Positions 17,206-26,038 of a stretch of DNA of 64,000 nt are shown here, one piece after another; the first letter of the stretch is position 1; the number at the start of each line of letters is the position of its first letter. The position numbers and the translations under genes are program-made. The notes beneath the pieces are model-generated. The model searched no databases and was not told the DNA's origin. It saw nothing but the letters and a program-made list of their open reading frames with translations. The stretch comes from Pseudomonas sp. FP2196 (GTDB taxonomy: Bacteria > Pseudomonadota > Gammaproteobacteria > Pseudomonadales > Pseudomonadaceae): NCBI RefSeq assembly GCF_030687715.1, contig NZ_CP117445.1, positions 1,794,501 through 1,858,500 of the forward strand. The letters are read 5' to 3'.

Positions 17206-17574
17206 ATGTCCCGCCGTTTGCCCGTGATTCTGCTGCTCGTTTTGTTGCCGTTATGGCTGGCTGCCAGTTATGGCGCGCGTTATGGCTTTATGGAAGACGG
17301 GCAGTGGGTCGGCATCTGTGTGGATGAGGCCAGCCGTTGGGAGTGCTCGGTGCGGTCGAACCTTGGGTTGATGATTCACTTCAAAGTGTTGGGCTGGGCG
17401 GCGCTGGGTGCGGCGCTGATAGGTTTTGTCGTGCCGGGGCGGGCAGGGTGGTGGCTGGCGGTGCTGGCGCTGGTCTTCGGTTTGCCGGCGCTGGCGTTGT
17501 ACAACACGACGCTGGCGGTGTTTGCGGTGGTGATTGGCGGGTTGCGCCTTGTCCGGGAGTCTCGCAGCGCCTGA
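17206..17574 (+). CDS. Small inner membrane protein of unknown function
   Basis: 122 residues with an N-terminal hydrophobic segment (5-25) and about two or three more (60-115). A short periplasmic-looking part has two Cys (ICVDEASRWECSV). The ATG at 17206 has GGAGA five bases upstream; the TTG at 17194 is not needed. I do not recognise the family. Divergent from the hydrolase-mlaA unit and followed by a REPIN. Confidence 0.75.
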   Translation: MSRRLPVILLLVLLPLWLAASYGARYGFMEDGQWVGICVDEASRWECSVRSNLGLMIHFKVLGWAALGAALIGFVVPGRAGWWLAVLALVFGLPALALYNTTLAVFAVVIGGLRLVRESRSA

Positions 17575-17583
17575 CAGTCAGCC

Positions 17584-17648
17584 TTCGCGAGCAAGCTCGC
17601 TCCCACAGGAGAATGCATTCCAAATGTGGGAGCGAGCCTGCTCGCGAA
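17584..17648. repeat. REPIN, TTCGCGAGCAAGCTCGCTCCCACA type
   Basis: Arms 17584-17607 and 17625-17648 are inverted copies with one mismatch and only 17 bases between them. Lies between two convergent genes and has no T-tract, so it is the only visible stem there. Confidence 0.9.
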
Positions 17649-17671
17649 GAGGCCAGTACAGACGCTAAAGA

Positions 17672-19225
17672 TCAGCGGATGCGAACCCGCAGACAGCGCC
17701 AAAGTGCAGCAACCATCAACAAACTCACCAGCGCCCAACCCCACGCCTGCTGATTCAGCAATCCTTCTTCATACAACTGCGGCGCAATGCCGGCGCCGAT
17801 GATAAAGGTCAGTAGCGCAATCTCCCGACGCGGCACGCTAACCGGGCGGCACAGGTAAACCAGCGCCGGCAGGATGAACGCCATGCTCGCAAAGCTGCGA
17901 TAACGCGCATCGAACACCATCTCCAGCATCATCACCGCCGCCGCGAACCCAGCCGCTGTCACCAGCCATCCGGCACGACGTTCCAGCAGATTGAACGCCC
18001 GTTCACGCCAGCCGGTACGTGCGCTCAGCGTCAGCGCGGCATGCGCCAACACCAACAGATTCAACGCGGTCAGCAGCCCGACCCACAGCCATTCACTGGC
18101 AAATCGAGTGGTCACGCGGGCCAGATCGCCCCACGCGCCGATTGAACAAGCGGCGAGGGCGCCCAACAGCGGAAGTACCAGTGCTGATTGTGTCGTGCGA
18201 ACCCGGCCGCCGAGGATCAATGTGCCGAGGAAAATCAAACCGCCCACCACCAGCCACTGTTTCCAGTACGGCACGTTGGTCACGGGGCCTGCGAGCACTC
18301 CCTTGTCCTGGCGATCGGCATCGAACAGCCCCCAATAACCGCCGACCGCGCCTTCGCTCGCGCGTTTCCACGGCTGGTCGAACGCTTCGATCAAGTTGTA
18401 ATGCCAGCCTTCTTTCTCGGCCATCGCCACGAAGCCGCGAATGAACTTGGCTTCGTTGACCCGGCTTGGCAGGGCGGTCTCGCGCTGGCGGCCTTCACTC
18501 GGCCAACCGGTTTCGCCGATCATCACGTCCTTGGGCGCGAATTTGTTGCCGAAGACCTGGCGCACCTGCGCCACGTGTTGTAGCGCCGCATCGATATTCG
18601 ACGGATCGTCTTCCCAGTACGGCAGCAAGTGAATGGTCAGGAAATCCACCGCCGGCGCGACTTCCGGGTGTTTGAGCCAGAACTCCCAGACATCGGCATA
18701 GGTGACCGGTTGTTTGATCTGGCTCTTCACTTTGCTGATCAGTCTGACCAGCTGTGCGGCGGTGACTTCTTTACGCAGTAATGCTTCGTTACCGACGATC
18801 ACCGCGTTGACCACGTCCGGGTTGGCGTTAGCCGATTTGATCAGCAGATCGACTTCCTTCTCGGTGTCCACCGGGTTGCTGTTGACCCAGGCGCCGATCA
18901 TCAATTTCAGGCCATGTTTGCGCGCCAGGTCAGGCAGCGCTTCGAGGCCTGTCATCGAATAGGTACGGATGCATTCAAAGCGCGTCGCCAGCAGGGCGAG
19001 GTCGGCGTCCATGCGCTCCGGGCGCAGCTTGAACGGCACGTCGAACGGTGACTGGTCTTTGTCGAACGGGGTGTAGGAGGCGCATTGCAACTTGTGCGTC
19101 GGGGTGGCGGCGTCCGGCAGGATCACCGGTTTGCCCAGCCCATACCAGAAGCCAACGAGGGCAAACAGCCCGAGCAGGCAGGCGAAGACGTAAGGAAGAA
19201 AAGGAAAGCGGGAGGTCGCGGACAT
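17672..19225 (-). CDS. Membrane-anchored glycoside hydrolase family 17 protein
   Basis: 517 residues. An N-terminal membrane anchor (8-28) is followed by a GH17-type barrel (about 45-320): GNEALLRKE holds the acid/base Glu and MIGETGWPSEG the nucleophile Glu. The C-terminal 190 residues form about seven transmembrane helices. Bacterial GH17 domains of this kind act on beta-1,3-glucans, often as transglycosylases in making cyclic or branched glucans. No glycosyltransferase gene is adjacent. The start at 19225 (MSATSRFPFLPYVF) gives a short cytoplasmic tail before the anchor. Confidence 0.82.
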   Translation of the reverse strand: MSATSRFPFLPYVFACLLGLFALVGFWYGLGKPVILPDAATPTHKLQCASYTPFDKDQSPFDVPFKLRPERMDADLALLATRFECIRTYSMTGLEALPDLARKHGLKLMIGAWVNSNPVDTEKEVDLLIKSANANPDVVNAVIVGNEALLRKEVTAAQLVRLISKVKSQIKQPVTYADVWEFWLKHPEVAPAVDFLTIHLLPYWEDDPSNIDAALQHVAQVRQVFGNKFAPKDVMIGETGWPSEGRQRETALPSRVNEAKFIRGFVAMAEKEGWHYNLIEAFDQPWKRASEGAVGGYWGLFDADRQDKGVLAGPVTNVPYWKQWLVVGGLIFLGTLILGGRVRTTQSALVLPLLGALAACSIGAWGDLARVTTRFASEWLWVGLLTALNLLVLAHAALTLSARTGWRERAFNLLERRAGWLVTAAGFAAAVMMLEMVFDARYRSFASMAFILPALVYLCRPVSVPRREIALLTFIIGAGIAPQLYEEGLLNQQAWGWALVSLLMVAALWRCLRVRIR

Positions 19226-19553
19226 GGTCAGGCCGAGTGGCTGCAAAGCGACGCATGTTACCTGCATTTAACCGGGGGTTGGTGGCTCGCATGGTTTGAC
19301 ATGCAAAGTTTGGGCGGATTATTTGGCGTCATTAATATAGACGCGGTTAATGGCGTTCTGATGTCGTTTCTCGTTGCCTTGAGGTCGCTGACAGAGCAGG
19401 TCGCTGTGGGCGTCAGGTTGATGATCGAAGCCGTCAGTACTCCACTGATGTCCGGACGAGTTTGCGGTGAGGCGTGATGGGGGCGCTGTGCACCATAACA
19501 ATACGTTGACGCCGCCCGTCATCCGTCGGGCGCAGCATTTCGGGGAAGTAACG
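19226..19553. other. Gene-free region upstream of betX
   Basis: About 330 bases between divergent genes. A repeated hexamer TGGCGT occurs near 19324 and 19351 with GACGCGG between, and a GCCCG/CGGGC hairpin occurs near 19511-19532 just before the betX ribosome site. These could be activator half-sites, since betX homologues are controlled by the glycine betaine regulator GbdR; I cannot confirm the match by eye. Confidence 0.4.
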
Positions 19554-20405
19554 ATGAAGATGCGACGACTTTTAGGCGCAGGTGCCGCTCTGGCACTTGC
19601 GATGAGCTCCACTTTCGCCAGCGCTGAAAAACAGACCCTGAACATCGGTTACGTTGACGGCTGGTCCGACAGCGTCGCGACCACCCACGTGGCGGCCGAA
19701 GTGATCAAGCAGAAACTCGGCTACGACGTGAAACTGCAAGCCGTCGCCACCGGGATCATGTGGCAGGGTGTCGCCACCGGCAAACTCGACGCCATGCTGT
19801 CGGCCTGGCTGCCAGTGACCCACGGCGAATACTGGACGAAGAACAAGGATCAGGTCGTCGATTACGGCCCGAACTTCAAGGATGCGAAAATCGGCCTGAT
19901 CGTCCCGGAATATGTAAAAGCCAAGTCGATCGAAGACCTGAAAACCGATGATACCTTCAAAAATCGCATCGTCGGCATCGACGCCGGTTCAGGCGTGATG
20001 CTCAAGACCGATCAGGCGATCAAGGATTACGGCCTCGATAAGTACACCCTCAAAGCCAGTTCCGGTGCTGGCATGATCGCCGAGCTGACACGTGCCGAGA
20101 AGAAAAACGAATCCATCGCCGTCACCGGTTGGGTGCCGCACTGGATGTTCGCCAAGTGGAAGCTGCGCTTCCTCGACGACCCGAAAGGCGTGTACGGCGC
20201 GGCTGAAACCGTGAACAGCATCGGCAGCAAGGGGCTGGATGCGAAAGCCCCAGAAGTGGCCAAGTTCCTGAAGAACTTCCAGTGGGCGTCGAAAGACGAA
20301 ATCGGCGAAGTCATGCTGGCGATTCAGGACGGTGCCAAGCCTGATGCAGCCGCCAAGGATTGGGTGGCCAAACACCCGGATCGCGTGGCTGACTGGACTA
20401 AATAA
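19554..20405 (+). CDS. betX: Glycine betaine ABC transporter substrate-binding protein, BetX-like
   Basis: 283 residues. Signal peptide (1-23, MSSTFASA) then an OpuAC/ProX-type binding domain: NIGYVDGWSDSVATTHVAA, VATGIMWQGVATGKLDAML, SAWLPVTHGEYW and VTGWVPHWMFAKWKLRFLDDP, whose Trp residues fit an aromatic box for quaternary amines. It stands alone, with no permease or ATPase gene. In P. aeruginosa the betaine-binding protein BetX lies next to the same yjcH-actP pair, which supports the name. The ATG at 19554 has GGGGAAG upstream; the frame extends to 19467 without a ribosome site. Confidence 0.87.
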   Translation: MKMRRLLGAGAALALAMSSTFASAEKQTLNIGYVDGWSDSVATTHVAAEVIKQKLGYDVKLQAVATGIMWQGVATGKLDAMLSAWLPVTHGEYWTKNKDQVVDYGPNFKDAKIGLIVPEYVKAKSIEDLKTDDTFKNRIVGIDAGSGVMLKTDQAIKDYGLDKYTLKASSGAGMIAELTRAEKKNESIAVTGWVPHWMFAKWKLRFLDDPKGVYGAAETVNSIGSKGLDAKAPEVAKFLKNFQWASKDEIGEVMLAIQDGAKPDAAAKDWVAKHPDRVADWTK

Positions 20406-20427
20406 CCGCAACACACCGCAGCTCCCC

Positions 20428-20516
20428 TGCAGGAGTGAGCCTGCTCGCGATAGCAATCTGTCAGTTCATGCTGAGGTGACTGACATGGCGCTATCGAGAG
20501 CAGGCTCACTCCTGCA
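20428..20516. repeat. REPIN, GCAGGAGTGAGCCTGCTCGCG type
   Basis: Left arm 20428-20453 and right arm 20489-20516 are inverted copies with minor mismatches. Same subtype as the element at 57318-57405. Lies 22 bp after the betX stop. Confidence 0.88.
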
Positions 20517-20646
20517 TTTATTTGTGTGTGCTTGAAATTGGCAAAACTGTCATGGCGTTCTACTACTAAGGTCGTCTGGAACCTCTCCCGCAGCCGCATA
20601 CATTAGCTACGTTCCAACAATAATCTGTGCTGCGAGGATAAAAACA

Positions 20647-20958
20647 ATGAACGACAGCATTTACCTCTCGATTCAAAACAGTCCCCGATTCAAGGAACTG
20701 GTGCGAAAAAGGGAAAAGTTCGCCTGGATACTCTCGGCGATCATGCTCGGGCTCTACTCTGGCTTCATCCTTTTGATCGCTTACGGGCCGCACATACTGG
20801 GCGCCAAACTCAGTCCTGAATCCTCGATTACCTGGGGCATTCCGATCGGTGTCGGACTGATTCTTTCAGCATTCATCCTCACCGGGATCTACGTGCGCCG
20901 CGCCAATGGCGAGTTTGACGACCTGAACAATGCGATTCTCAAGGAGGCTCAGCAATGA
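20647..20958 (+). CDS. yjcH: DUF485 inner membrane protein (YjcH)
   Basis: 103 residues with two transmembrane helices (about 27-47 and 62-82), matching the DUF485/YjcH family. A conserved N-terminal stretch ([19 protein letters not shown]) is typical. Genes of this family are nearly always co-transcribed with an acetate or solute:Na+ symporter, as here; the ATGA overlap with actP is 4 bp. It probably helps the permease, but its exact role is not established. Confidence 0.93.
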   Translation: MNDSIYLSIQNSPRFKELVRKREKFAWILSAIMLGLYSGFILLIAYGPHILGAKLSPESSITWGIPIGVGLILSAFILTGIYVRRANGEFDDLNNAILKEAQQ

Positions 20959-22613
20959 TCCGGCGTCTACTTACTCTATTGAGCGTTGCAGCTTTCGCGC
21001 CTTGTGCCTTTGCGGCTGACGCTTTGACGGGCGCAGTTGCCAAGCAGCCACTGAACATTCCAGCCATCCTGATGTTCGTGGCGTTTGTCGGCGCGACCTT
21101 GTACATCACCTACTGGGCCTCGAAGAAAAACAACTCGGCGGCCGACTACTATGCGGCGGGCGGCAAGATCACCGGTTTCCAGAATGGTCTGGCGATCGCC
21201 GGTGACTACATGTCGGCGGCGTCCTTCCTGGGGATTTCCGCGCTGGTGTTCACCTCCGGCTACGATGGCCTGATCTACTCGATCGGCTTCCTGGTGGGCT
21301 GGCCGATCATTCTGTTCCTGATCGCCGAACGTCTGCGTAACCTGGGTAAATACACCTTTGCCGACGTGGCGTCCTACCGCCTCGGGCAAACCCAGATTCG
21401 CACCCTGTCTGCCTGCGGCTCGCTGGTGGTGGTGGCGTTCTACCTGATCGCGCAAATGGTTGGTGCCGGCAAGTTGATCCAACTGTTGTTCGGTCTGGAC
21501 TACCACGTGGCGGTGATTCTGGTCGGTGTGCTGATGTGCATGTACGTGTTGTTCGGCGGCATGCTGGCGACCACCTGGGTGCAGATCATCAAGGCTGTGC
21601 TGTTGCTGTCCGGTGCCTCGTTCATGGCGCTGATGGTAATGAAGCACGTCAACTTCGACTTCAACATGCTGTTCTCCGAGGCGATCAAGGTTCACCCTAA
21701 GGGTGAAGCGATCATGAGCCCTGGCGGCTTGGTGAAAGATCCGATTTCGGCGTTCTCCCTCGGTTTGGCGTTGATGTTCGGTACCGCTGGCCTGCCGCAC
21801 ATTCTGATGCGCTTCTTCACCGTGAGTGACGCTAAAGAAGCCCGTAAGAGCGTGCTGTACGCCACCGGTTTCATTGGTTACTTCTACATCCTTACCTTCA
21901 TCATCGGCTTCGGCGCGATCCTGCTGGTCAGCACCAACCCGGCCTTCAAAGATGCTGCTGGCGCGCTGTTGGGCGGCAACAACATGGCGGCGGTGCATTT
22001 GGCCAACGCAGTGGGCGGTAGCATCTTCCTCGGCTTCATCTCGGCAGTGGCGTTCGCGACCATTCTGGCGGTTGTCGCGGGTCTGACCCTGGCCGGTGCT
22101 TCGGCGGTGTCTCACGACCTGTATGCCAGCGTGATCAAGAAGGGCAAGGCGAACGAGAAGGATGAGATCCGCGTTTCGAAGATCACCACCATTGCCTTGG
22201 CGGTGCTGGCGATTGGTCTGGGTATCCTGTTCGAAAGCCAGAACATTGCGTTCATGGTTGGCCTGGCGTTCTCGATCGCTGCGAGCTGCAACTTCCCGGT
22301 ACTGCTGCTTTCGATGTACTGGAAGAAGCTGACAACTCGCGGTGCGATGATTGGCGGCTGGCTGGGTCTGGTGAGTGCGGTTGGCCTGATGGTGCTTGGC
22401 CCGACCATCTGGGTGCAGATTCTGCATCATGAGAAGGCGATCTTCCCTTACGAGTATCCTGCGTTGTTCTCGATGATCATCGCGTTTGTGGGGATCTGGT
22501 TCTTCTCGATTACCGACAAGTCGGCGGCTGCGGACAATGAGCGGGCGTTGTTCTTCCCGCAATTTGTGCGTTCGCAGACGGGGTTGGGGGCGAGTGGGGC
22601 GGTTTCGCATTGA
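20955..22613 (+). CDS. actP: Cation/acetate symporter
   Basis: 552 residues, SSS family, thirteen to fourteen helices after a cleavable signal-like N-terminus (1-20, ending AFAAD). Family blocks: [55 protein letters not shown] and [22 protein letters not shown]. Takes up acetate and other short carboxylates, and in some species glyoxylate, with sodium. Translation is coupled to yjcH. Followed by a clear terminator. Confidence 0.95.
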   Translation: MIRRLLTLLSVAAFAPCAFAADALTGAVAKQPLNIPAILMFVAFVGATLYITYWASKKNNSAADYYAAGGKITGFQNGLAIAGDYMSAASFLGISALVFTSGYDGLIYSIGFLVGWPIILFLIAERLRNLGKYTFADVASYRLGQTQIRTLSACGSLVVVAFYLIAQMVGAGKLIQLLFGLDYHVAVILVGVLMCMYVLFGGMLATTWVQIIKAVLLLSGASFMALMVMKHVNFDFNMLFSEAIKVHPKGEAIMSPGGLVKDPISAFSLGLALMFGTAGLPHILMRFFTVSDAKEARKSVLYATGFIGYFYILTFIIGFGAILLVSTNPAFKDAAGALLGGNNMAAVHLANAVGGSIFLGFISAVAFATILAVVAGLTLAGASAVSHDLYASVIKKGKANEKDEIRVSKITTIALAVLAIGLGILFESQNIAFMVGLAFSIAASCNFPVLLLSMYWKKLTTRGAMIGGWLGLVSAVGLMVLGPTIWVQILHHEKAIFPYEYPALFSMIIAFVGIWFFSITDKSAAADNERALFFPQFVRSQTGLGASGAVSH

Positions 22614-22644
22614 TCGCTTGATGCTTGTTTAAACGTTTTGCTGA

Positions 22645-22675
22645 ATGCCCCGGTTGAGAGATCGGGGCATTTTTT
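22645..22675 (+). terminator. Terminator of yjcH-actP
   Basis: ATGCCCCG (22645-22652) and CGGGGCAT (22663-22670) with a following T-run form a typical intrinsic terminator 32 bp after actP. Confidence 0.9.
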
Positions 22676-22754
22676 GTGGGCGGTTATCGGACTGAGGTCT
22701 TTGTGGTTGGTGTTTATTGAGTACATATCCGTTGCTGCGGTAACGGCTTCATAG

Positions 22755-23515
22755 GGTTTCGACCTTACGGCGACTCACTTTTTTTCAAACCCCTAAAAAA
22801 AGTAAGCAAAAAAACGCTTGCTCCTACGTACGGCCCGCTCGCTGGGGCTCGGGGTGCCTTCGCTCCGGGATCCATCCGGGGGCATCGCCTACGGTTTGCT
22901 TCGCTGCACCTCCTCTCGATGTGTTTGGCTGCGCCAAACGGTCGCTGCGCTCCCACGCCCGGATCAATCCCTCCACTCAGCCTTCCGACGTCGCTTACAG
23001 ATCAAGAGCTGCAGCCGAGCTAACGCTCATCCTGTTGAGTGGTGAAGAGCGTGTGTTCGGCTTTGGTTCGGTGGTGGATTTGCCCCTCACCCCAGCCCCC
23101 TCCCGAGGGAGAGGGAGCCGATTTGTGAGCTTTTCAGAATCTGAGTTCAACGCGGTATCGCACGTCGGCGTACCTCTACCAAACCACTCGGTCAGTCCCC
23201 TCTCCCTCCGGGAGAGGGCTAGGGTGAGGGGCTCTTGATCTGGCGTTTGATCTTGCTTTGGCTTTTGATCTTTTGCCCCATCGGCAGGCCGAGCGTAGGT
23301 GTCCATCCGGGGGTAGGCGCGCAGCGCCGTGCGGCGTAGCCGCATACATCGAGAGGAGGTGCAGCGAAGCAAACCGTAGGCGATGCCCCCGGATGGACAC
23401 CGTAGCGAGGGAACACTGAGCCTCAGCGAAGTGCCGTACGCCAGGGGCAAAGCCTTTTGGTTCCTTTTTGGCGTTTGAAAAAGGGACTCGCTGTAAGAGC
23501 GAAACCGCCAGCGGC
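22755..23515. repeat. Composite long inverted repeat (about 760 bp), gene-free
   Basis: The two halves mirror each other. The outer ends (22755-22850 and the complement of about 23430-23515) are related but diverged. The middle has a perfect 52-bp inverted repeat: 22871-22922 against 23346-23397. A second, smaller inverted repeat is nested at 23082-23233. Frames of up to 193 codons cross this region, but they read through both arms and show no protein family, so I do not call genes. The copies look like a decayed palindromic element of the kind scattered in P. fluorescens genomes. Confidence 0.8.
23082..23233. repeat. Nested REPIN-like element, CCCTCACCCCAGCCC type
   Basis: CCCCTCACCCCAGCCCCCTC at about 23083 and its inverted relative at 23196-23233 (AGAGGGCTAGGGTGAGGGG). 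It sits in the loop of the larger palindrome at 22755-23515. A related copy occurs at 49676-49740. Confidence 0.8.
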
Positions 23516-23574
23516 AGCACCCGAAGAAACGGATATGCCCCCAATCCCAAAACCCAAAATCCCAAACTTCAGAC

Positions 23575-23610
23575 AAACAAAAACGGCCCCTATATAAATA
23601 GAGGCCGTTC
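23575..23610 (-). terminator. Terminator of gltA
   Basis: 12-bp arms with one mismatch (23583-23594 and 23599-23610, AACGGCCCCTAT/ATAGAGGCCGTT). On the minus strand the stem is followed by a T-rich run (complement of CAAACAAAAA). Confidence 0.88.
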
Positions 23611-23646
23611 CCGGTACAACTTTAAGACGTCATCGCAAGACAAGTC

Positions 23647-24936
23647 TTATTTGCGGTCTTCCAGCTTGGAAATGTCACGCGACTCGTAGCCGGTGTACAG
23701 CTGGCGCGGACGGCCGATCTTGTACGGGCTGGAGAGCATTTCTTTCCAGTGGGAGATCCAGCCGACAGTACGTGCCAGGGCGAAAATCACGGTAAACATG
23801 CTGGTCGGAATGCCGATCGCCTTGAGGATGATCCCCGAGTAGAAGTCGACGTTCGGGTACAGCGAGCGTTCGATGAAGTACGGGTCGGTCAGCGCGATCT
23901 CTTCCAGGCGCATGGCCAGTTCGAGTTGCGGATCGTTGTTGATGCCCAGTTCTTTCAGTACTTCGTCGCAGGTCTGCTTCATTACAGTCGCGCGAGGGTC
24001 GCGGTTCTTGTAAACGCGGTGACCGAAGCCCATCAGTTTGAACGGATCGTTCTTGTCCTTGGCCTTGGCGATGAACTTGTCGATGTTCGAGACATCTCCG
24101 ATTTCATCGAGCATGGTCAGAACGGCTTCGTTCGCACCGCCGTGGGCAGGGCCCCACAGTGCGGCGATACCGGCGGCAATACAGGCGAACGGGTTGGCAC
24201 CCGAAGAACCTGCCAGGCGCACGGTGGAAGTCGATGCGTTCTGCTCGTGGTCGGCGTGGAGGATGAAGATCCGGTCCATGGCCTTGGCGAGCACCGGGCT
24301 GATCGGTTTGATCTCGCACGGGGTGTTGAACATCATGTGCAGGAAGTTTTCCGCGTACGTCAGGTCGTTGCGCGGGTACATCATGGGTTGGCCCATGGAG
24401 TACTTGTAAACCATCGCTGCCAGGGTCGGCATCTTGGCAACCAGACGGATCGCGGAGATTTCGCGATGCTGCGGGTTATTGATGTCCAGGGAGTCGTGGT
24501 AGAAGGCCGAGAGGGCGCCGACTACGCCGCACATGACGGCCATCGGGTGGGCGTCGCGACGGAAACCGTTGAAGAAGGTTTTCAGCTGCTCGTGAACCAT
24601 GGTGTGGTTCTTGACGGTGCTGACGAACTGGGCCTTCTGTTCTGCTGTCGGCAGTTCGCCATTGAGCAGCAGGTAGCAGGTTTCCAGGTAGTCTGACTTT
24701 TCAGCCAGTTGTTCGATCGGGTAGCCGCGGTGCAACAGAATGCCGTTGTCGCCGTCGATATAGGTGATCTTCGATTCGCACGAGGCGGTCGACATGAAAC
24801 CAGGGTCGAAAGTGAAGCGGCCCGTGGCCGTCAGGCCCCGAACATCGATTACATCGGGACCAACGGTGCCGGTTAAAATGGGCAGCTCGACGGGGGCTGC
24901 GCCCTCGATGATCAACTGCGCTTTTTTGTCAGCCAT
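23647..24936 (-). CDS. gltA: Citrate synthase (type II)
   Basis: 429 residues, the length of hexameric NADH-sensitive citrate synthases of gammaproteobacteria. Condenses acetyl-CoA and oxaloacetate. Active-site blocks: [50 protein letters not shown] (catalytic His), and [14 protein letters not shown]. Divergent from sdhCDAB, an order shared by pseudomonads. The start at 24936 has AGGAGG six bases upstream (complement of CCTCCT). Confidence 0.97.
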   Translation of the reverse strand: MADKKAQLIIEGAAPVELPILTGTVGPDVIDVRGLTATGRFTFDPGFMSTASCESKITYIDGDNGILLHRGYPIEQLAEKSDYLETCYLLLNGELPTAEQKAQFVSTVKNHTMVHEQLKTFFNGFRRDAHPMAVMCGVVGALSAFYHDSLDINNPQHREISAIRLVAKMPTLAAMVYKYSMGQPMMYPRNDLTYAENFLHMMFNTPCEIKPISPVLAKAMDRIFILHADHEQNASTSTVRLAGSSGANPFACIAAGIAALWGPAHGGANEAVLTMLDEIGDVSNIDKFIAKAKDKNDPFKLMGFGHRVYKNRDPRATVMKQTCDEVLKELGINNDPQLELAMRLEEIALTDPYFIERSLYPNVDFYSGIILKAIGIPTSMFTVIFALARTVGWISHWKEMLSSPYKIGRPRQLYTGYESRDISKLEDRK

Positions 24937-25298
24937 GTGGCCTCCTATTTATGCTTGAACCATCAGACAGACCCCCCACGCAGGGCCCGCACCACTATAG
25001 TGAGATAAATTCGAATGTCAATTTGCCTAAAGTCTTGCTCCAGAAGGCTTTAAACGCAGTTTTTCCTCGAAATTGCCTGCCATTTACGCCTTTTATTCAA
25101 CTTGTGCAATCAGCTATTGGGGGTAGGTGATTGCGTTGTCATTAGTAGCCTAACTGTCTATACTCGGCCACCGACCGCCAAGGGCTTTTGGGCCTGCTTT
25201 ATTGGGGGTCGCATCCCTGGGTGGTGGTTACCTGACCAGTGCACTCCCCAACAACTTTGCCCTGATTGTTAGGGGCTCTTCAGTGTGAAAAAAAAGCC
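24937..25298. promoter_or_regulatory. Divergent gltA / sdhC promoter region
   Basis: About 360 bases without a gene between the divergent gltA and sdhC starts; promoters for both TCA-cycle units must lie here. The middle (about 25000-25120) is AT-richer than its flanks. I could not assign -10/-35 boxes with confidence. No tRNA or small ORF is evident. Confidence 0.5.
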
Positions 25299-25673
25299 GT
25301 GAAAAGCCAACGACCTGTAAACCTAGACCTAAGGACCATCAAACTCCCCATCACCGGCGTTACGTCGTTTCTTCACCGTGTTTCCGGCATCATCCTCTTC
25401 CTGGGTATCGGCTTCATGCTTTATGCATTGGGCAAGTCTCTGGGTTCCGAGGAAGGTTTTGCCGAAGTGAAGGCATGCTTGACCAGCCCGCTGGCCAAGT
25501 TCGTAGCATGGGGCCTCCTGTCCGCTCTGCTGTATCACCTGGTAGCCGGTGTGCGCCACTTGATCATGGATATGGGCATCGGTGAGACGCTGGAAGGCGG
25601 CCGCCTGGGCTCGAAAATTATCATCGCCGTTTCCGTGGTGTTGATCGTTCTGGCAGGAGTTTGGATATGGTAA
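25299..25673 (+). CDS. sdhC: Succinate dehydrogenase cytochrome b556 subunit
   Basis: 124 residues from a GTG start (VKSQRPVNLDLRTIKLP), the family N-terminus; upstream in-frame codons lack a start with a good ribosome site. Three transmembrane helices. FLHRVSGIILFLGIG is the quinone/heme region of helix I, and LLYHLVAGVRHLIMDMG in helix II holds the likely heme-ligand His. Anchors SdhAB in the inner membrane with SdhD. It overlaps sdhD by 7 bp. Confidence 0.93.
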   Translation: MKSQRPVNLDLRTIKLPITGVTSFLHRVSGIILFLGIGFMLYALGKSLGSEEGFAEVKACLTSPLAKFVAWGLLSALLYHLVAGVRHLIMDMGIGETLEGGRLGSKIIIAVSVVLIVLAGVWIW

Positions 25674-26035
25674 CCAGCGTTACGAACCTTTCGCGTTCGG
25701 GCCTCTATGACTGGATGGCGCAACGTGTGTCTGCGGTTGTTCTCGCGGCTTATTTCATTTTCCTGATCGGATACCTTGCAGCGAATCCGGGCATTGGCTA
25801 CGACCAGTGGCACGGCCTGTTCGCCCACAACGGGATGCGTATCTTCAGTCTGCTGGCCCTTGTTGCTCTTGGCGCTCACGCCTGGGTCGGCATGTGGACC
25901 ATCGCGACCGACTACCTGACGCCAATGGCGCTGGGCAAGTCCGCGACCGCAGTACGTTTCCTTTTCCAGGCAGTATGCGGCGTTGCAATGTTCGCTTACT
26001 TCGTCTGGGGTGTGCAGATTCTCTGGGGTATCTGA
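25667..26035 (+). CDS. sdhD: Succinate dehydrogenase membrane anchor subunit
   Basis: 122 residues with three helices. RSGLYDWMAQRVSAVVLAAYF is the quinone-site N-terminus and ALGAHAWVGMWTIATDYL the helix II block with the heme-site His and the Asp/Tyr pair near quinone. The ATG at 25667 was chosen over the TTG at 25661. Overlaps sdhC; sdhA begins 4 bp after its stop. Confidence 0.94.
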   Translation: MVTSVTNLSRSGLYDWMAQRVSAVVLAAYFIFLIGYLAANPGIGYDQWHGLFAHNGMRIFSLLALVALGAHAWVGMWTIATDYLTPMALGKSATAVRFLFQAVCGVAMFAYFVWGVQILWGI

Positions 26036-26038
26036 GTC

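Noticed and set aside
19226..19553. Assigning TGGCGT repeats upstream of betX as proven GbdR sites
   Set aside because: I cannot verify the match to the GbdR consensus from memory, so it is only noted as possible.
22755..23515. The long palindrome as a CRISPR or integron structure
   Set aside because: The repeats are two inverted arms, not a series of direct repeats, and no integrase or cas gene is near.
22995..23576. 193-codon frame inside the long palindrome
   Set aside because: It reads through both inverted arms; such frames are side products of the repeat and have no conserved protein features that I can see.
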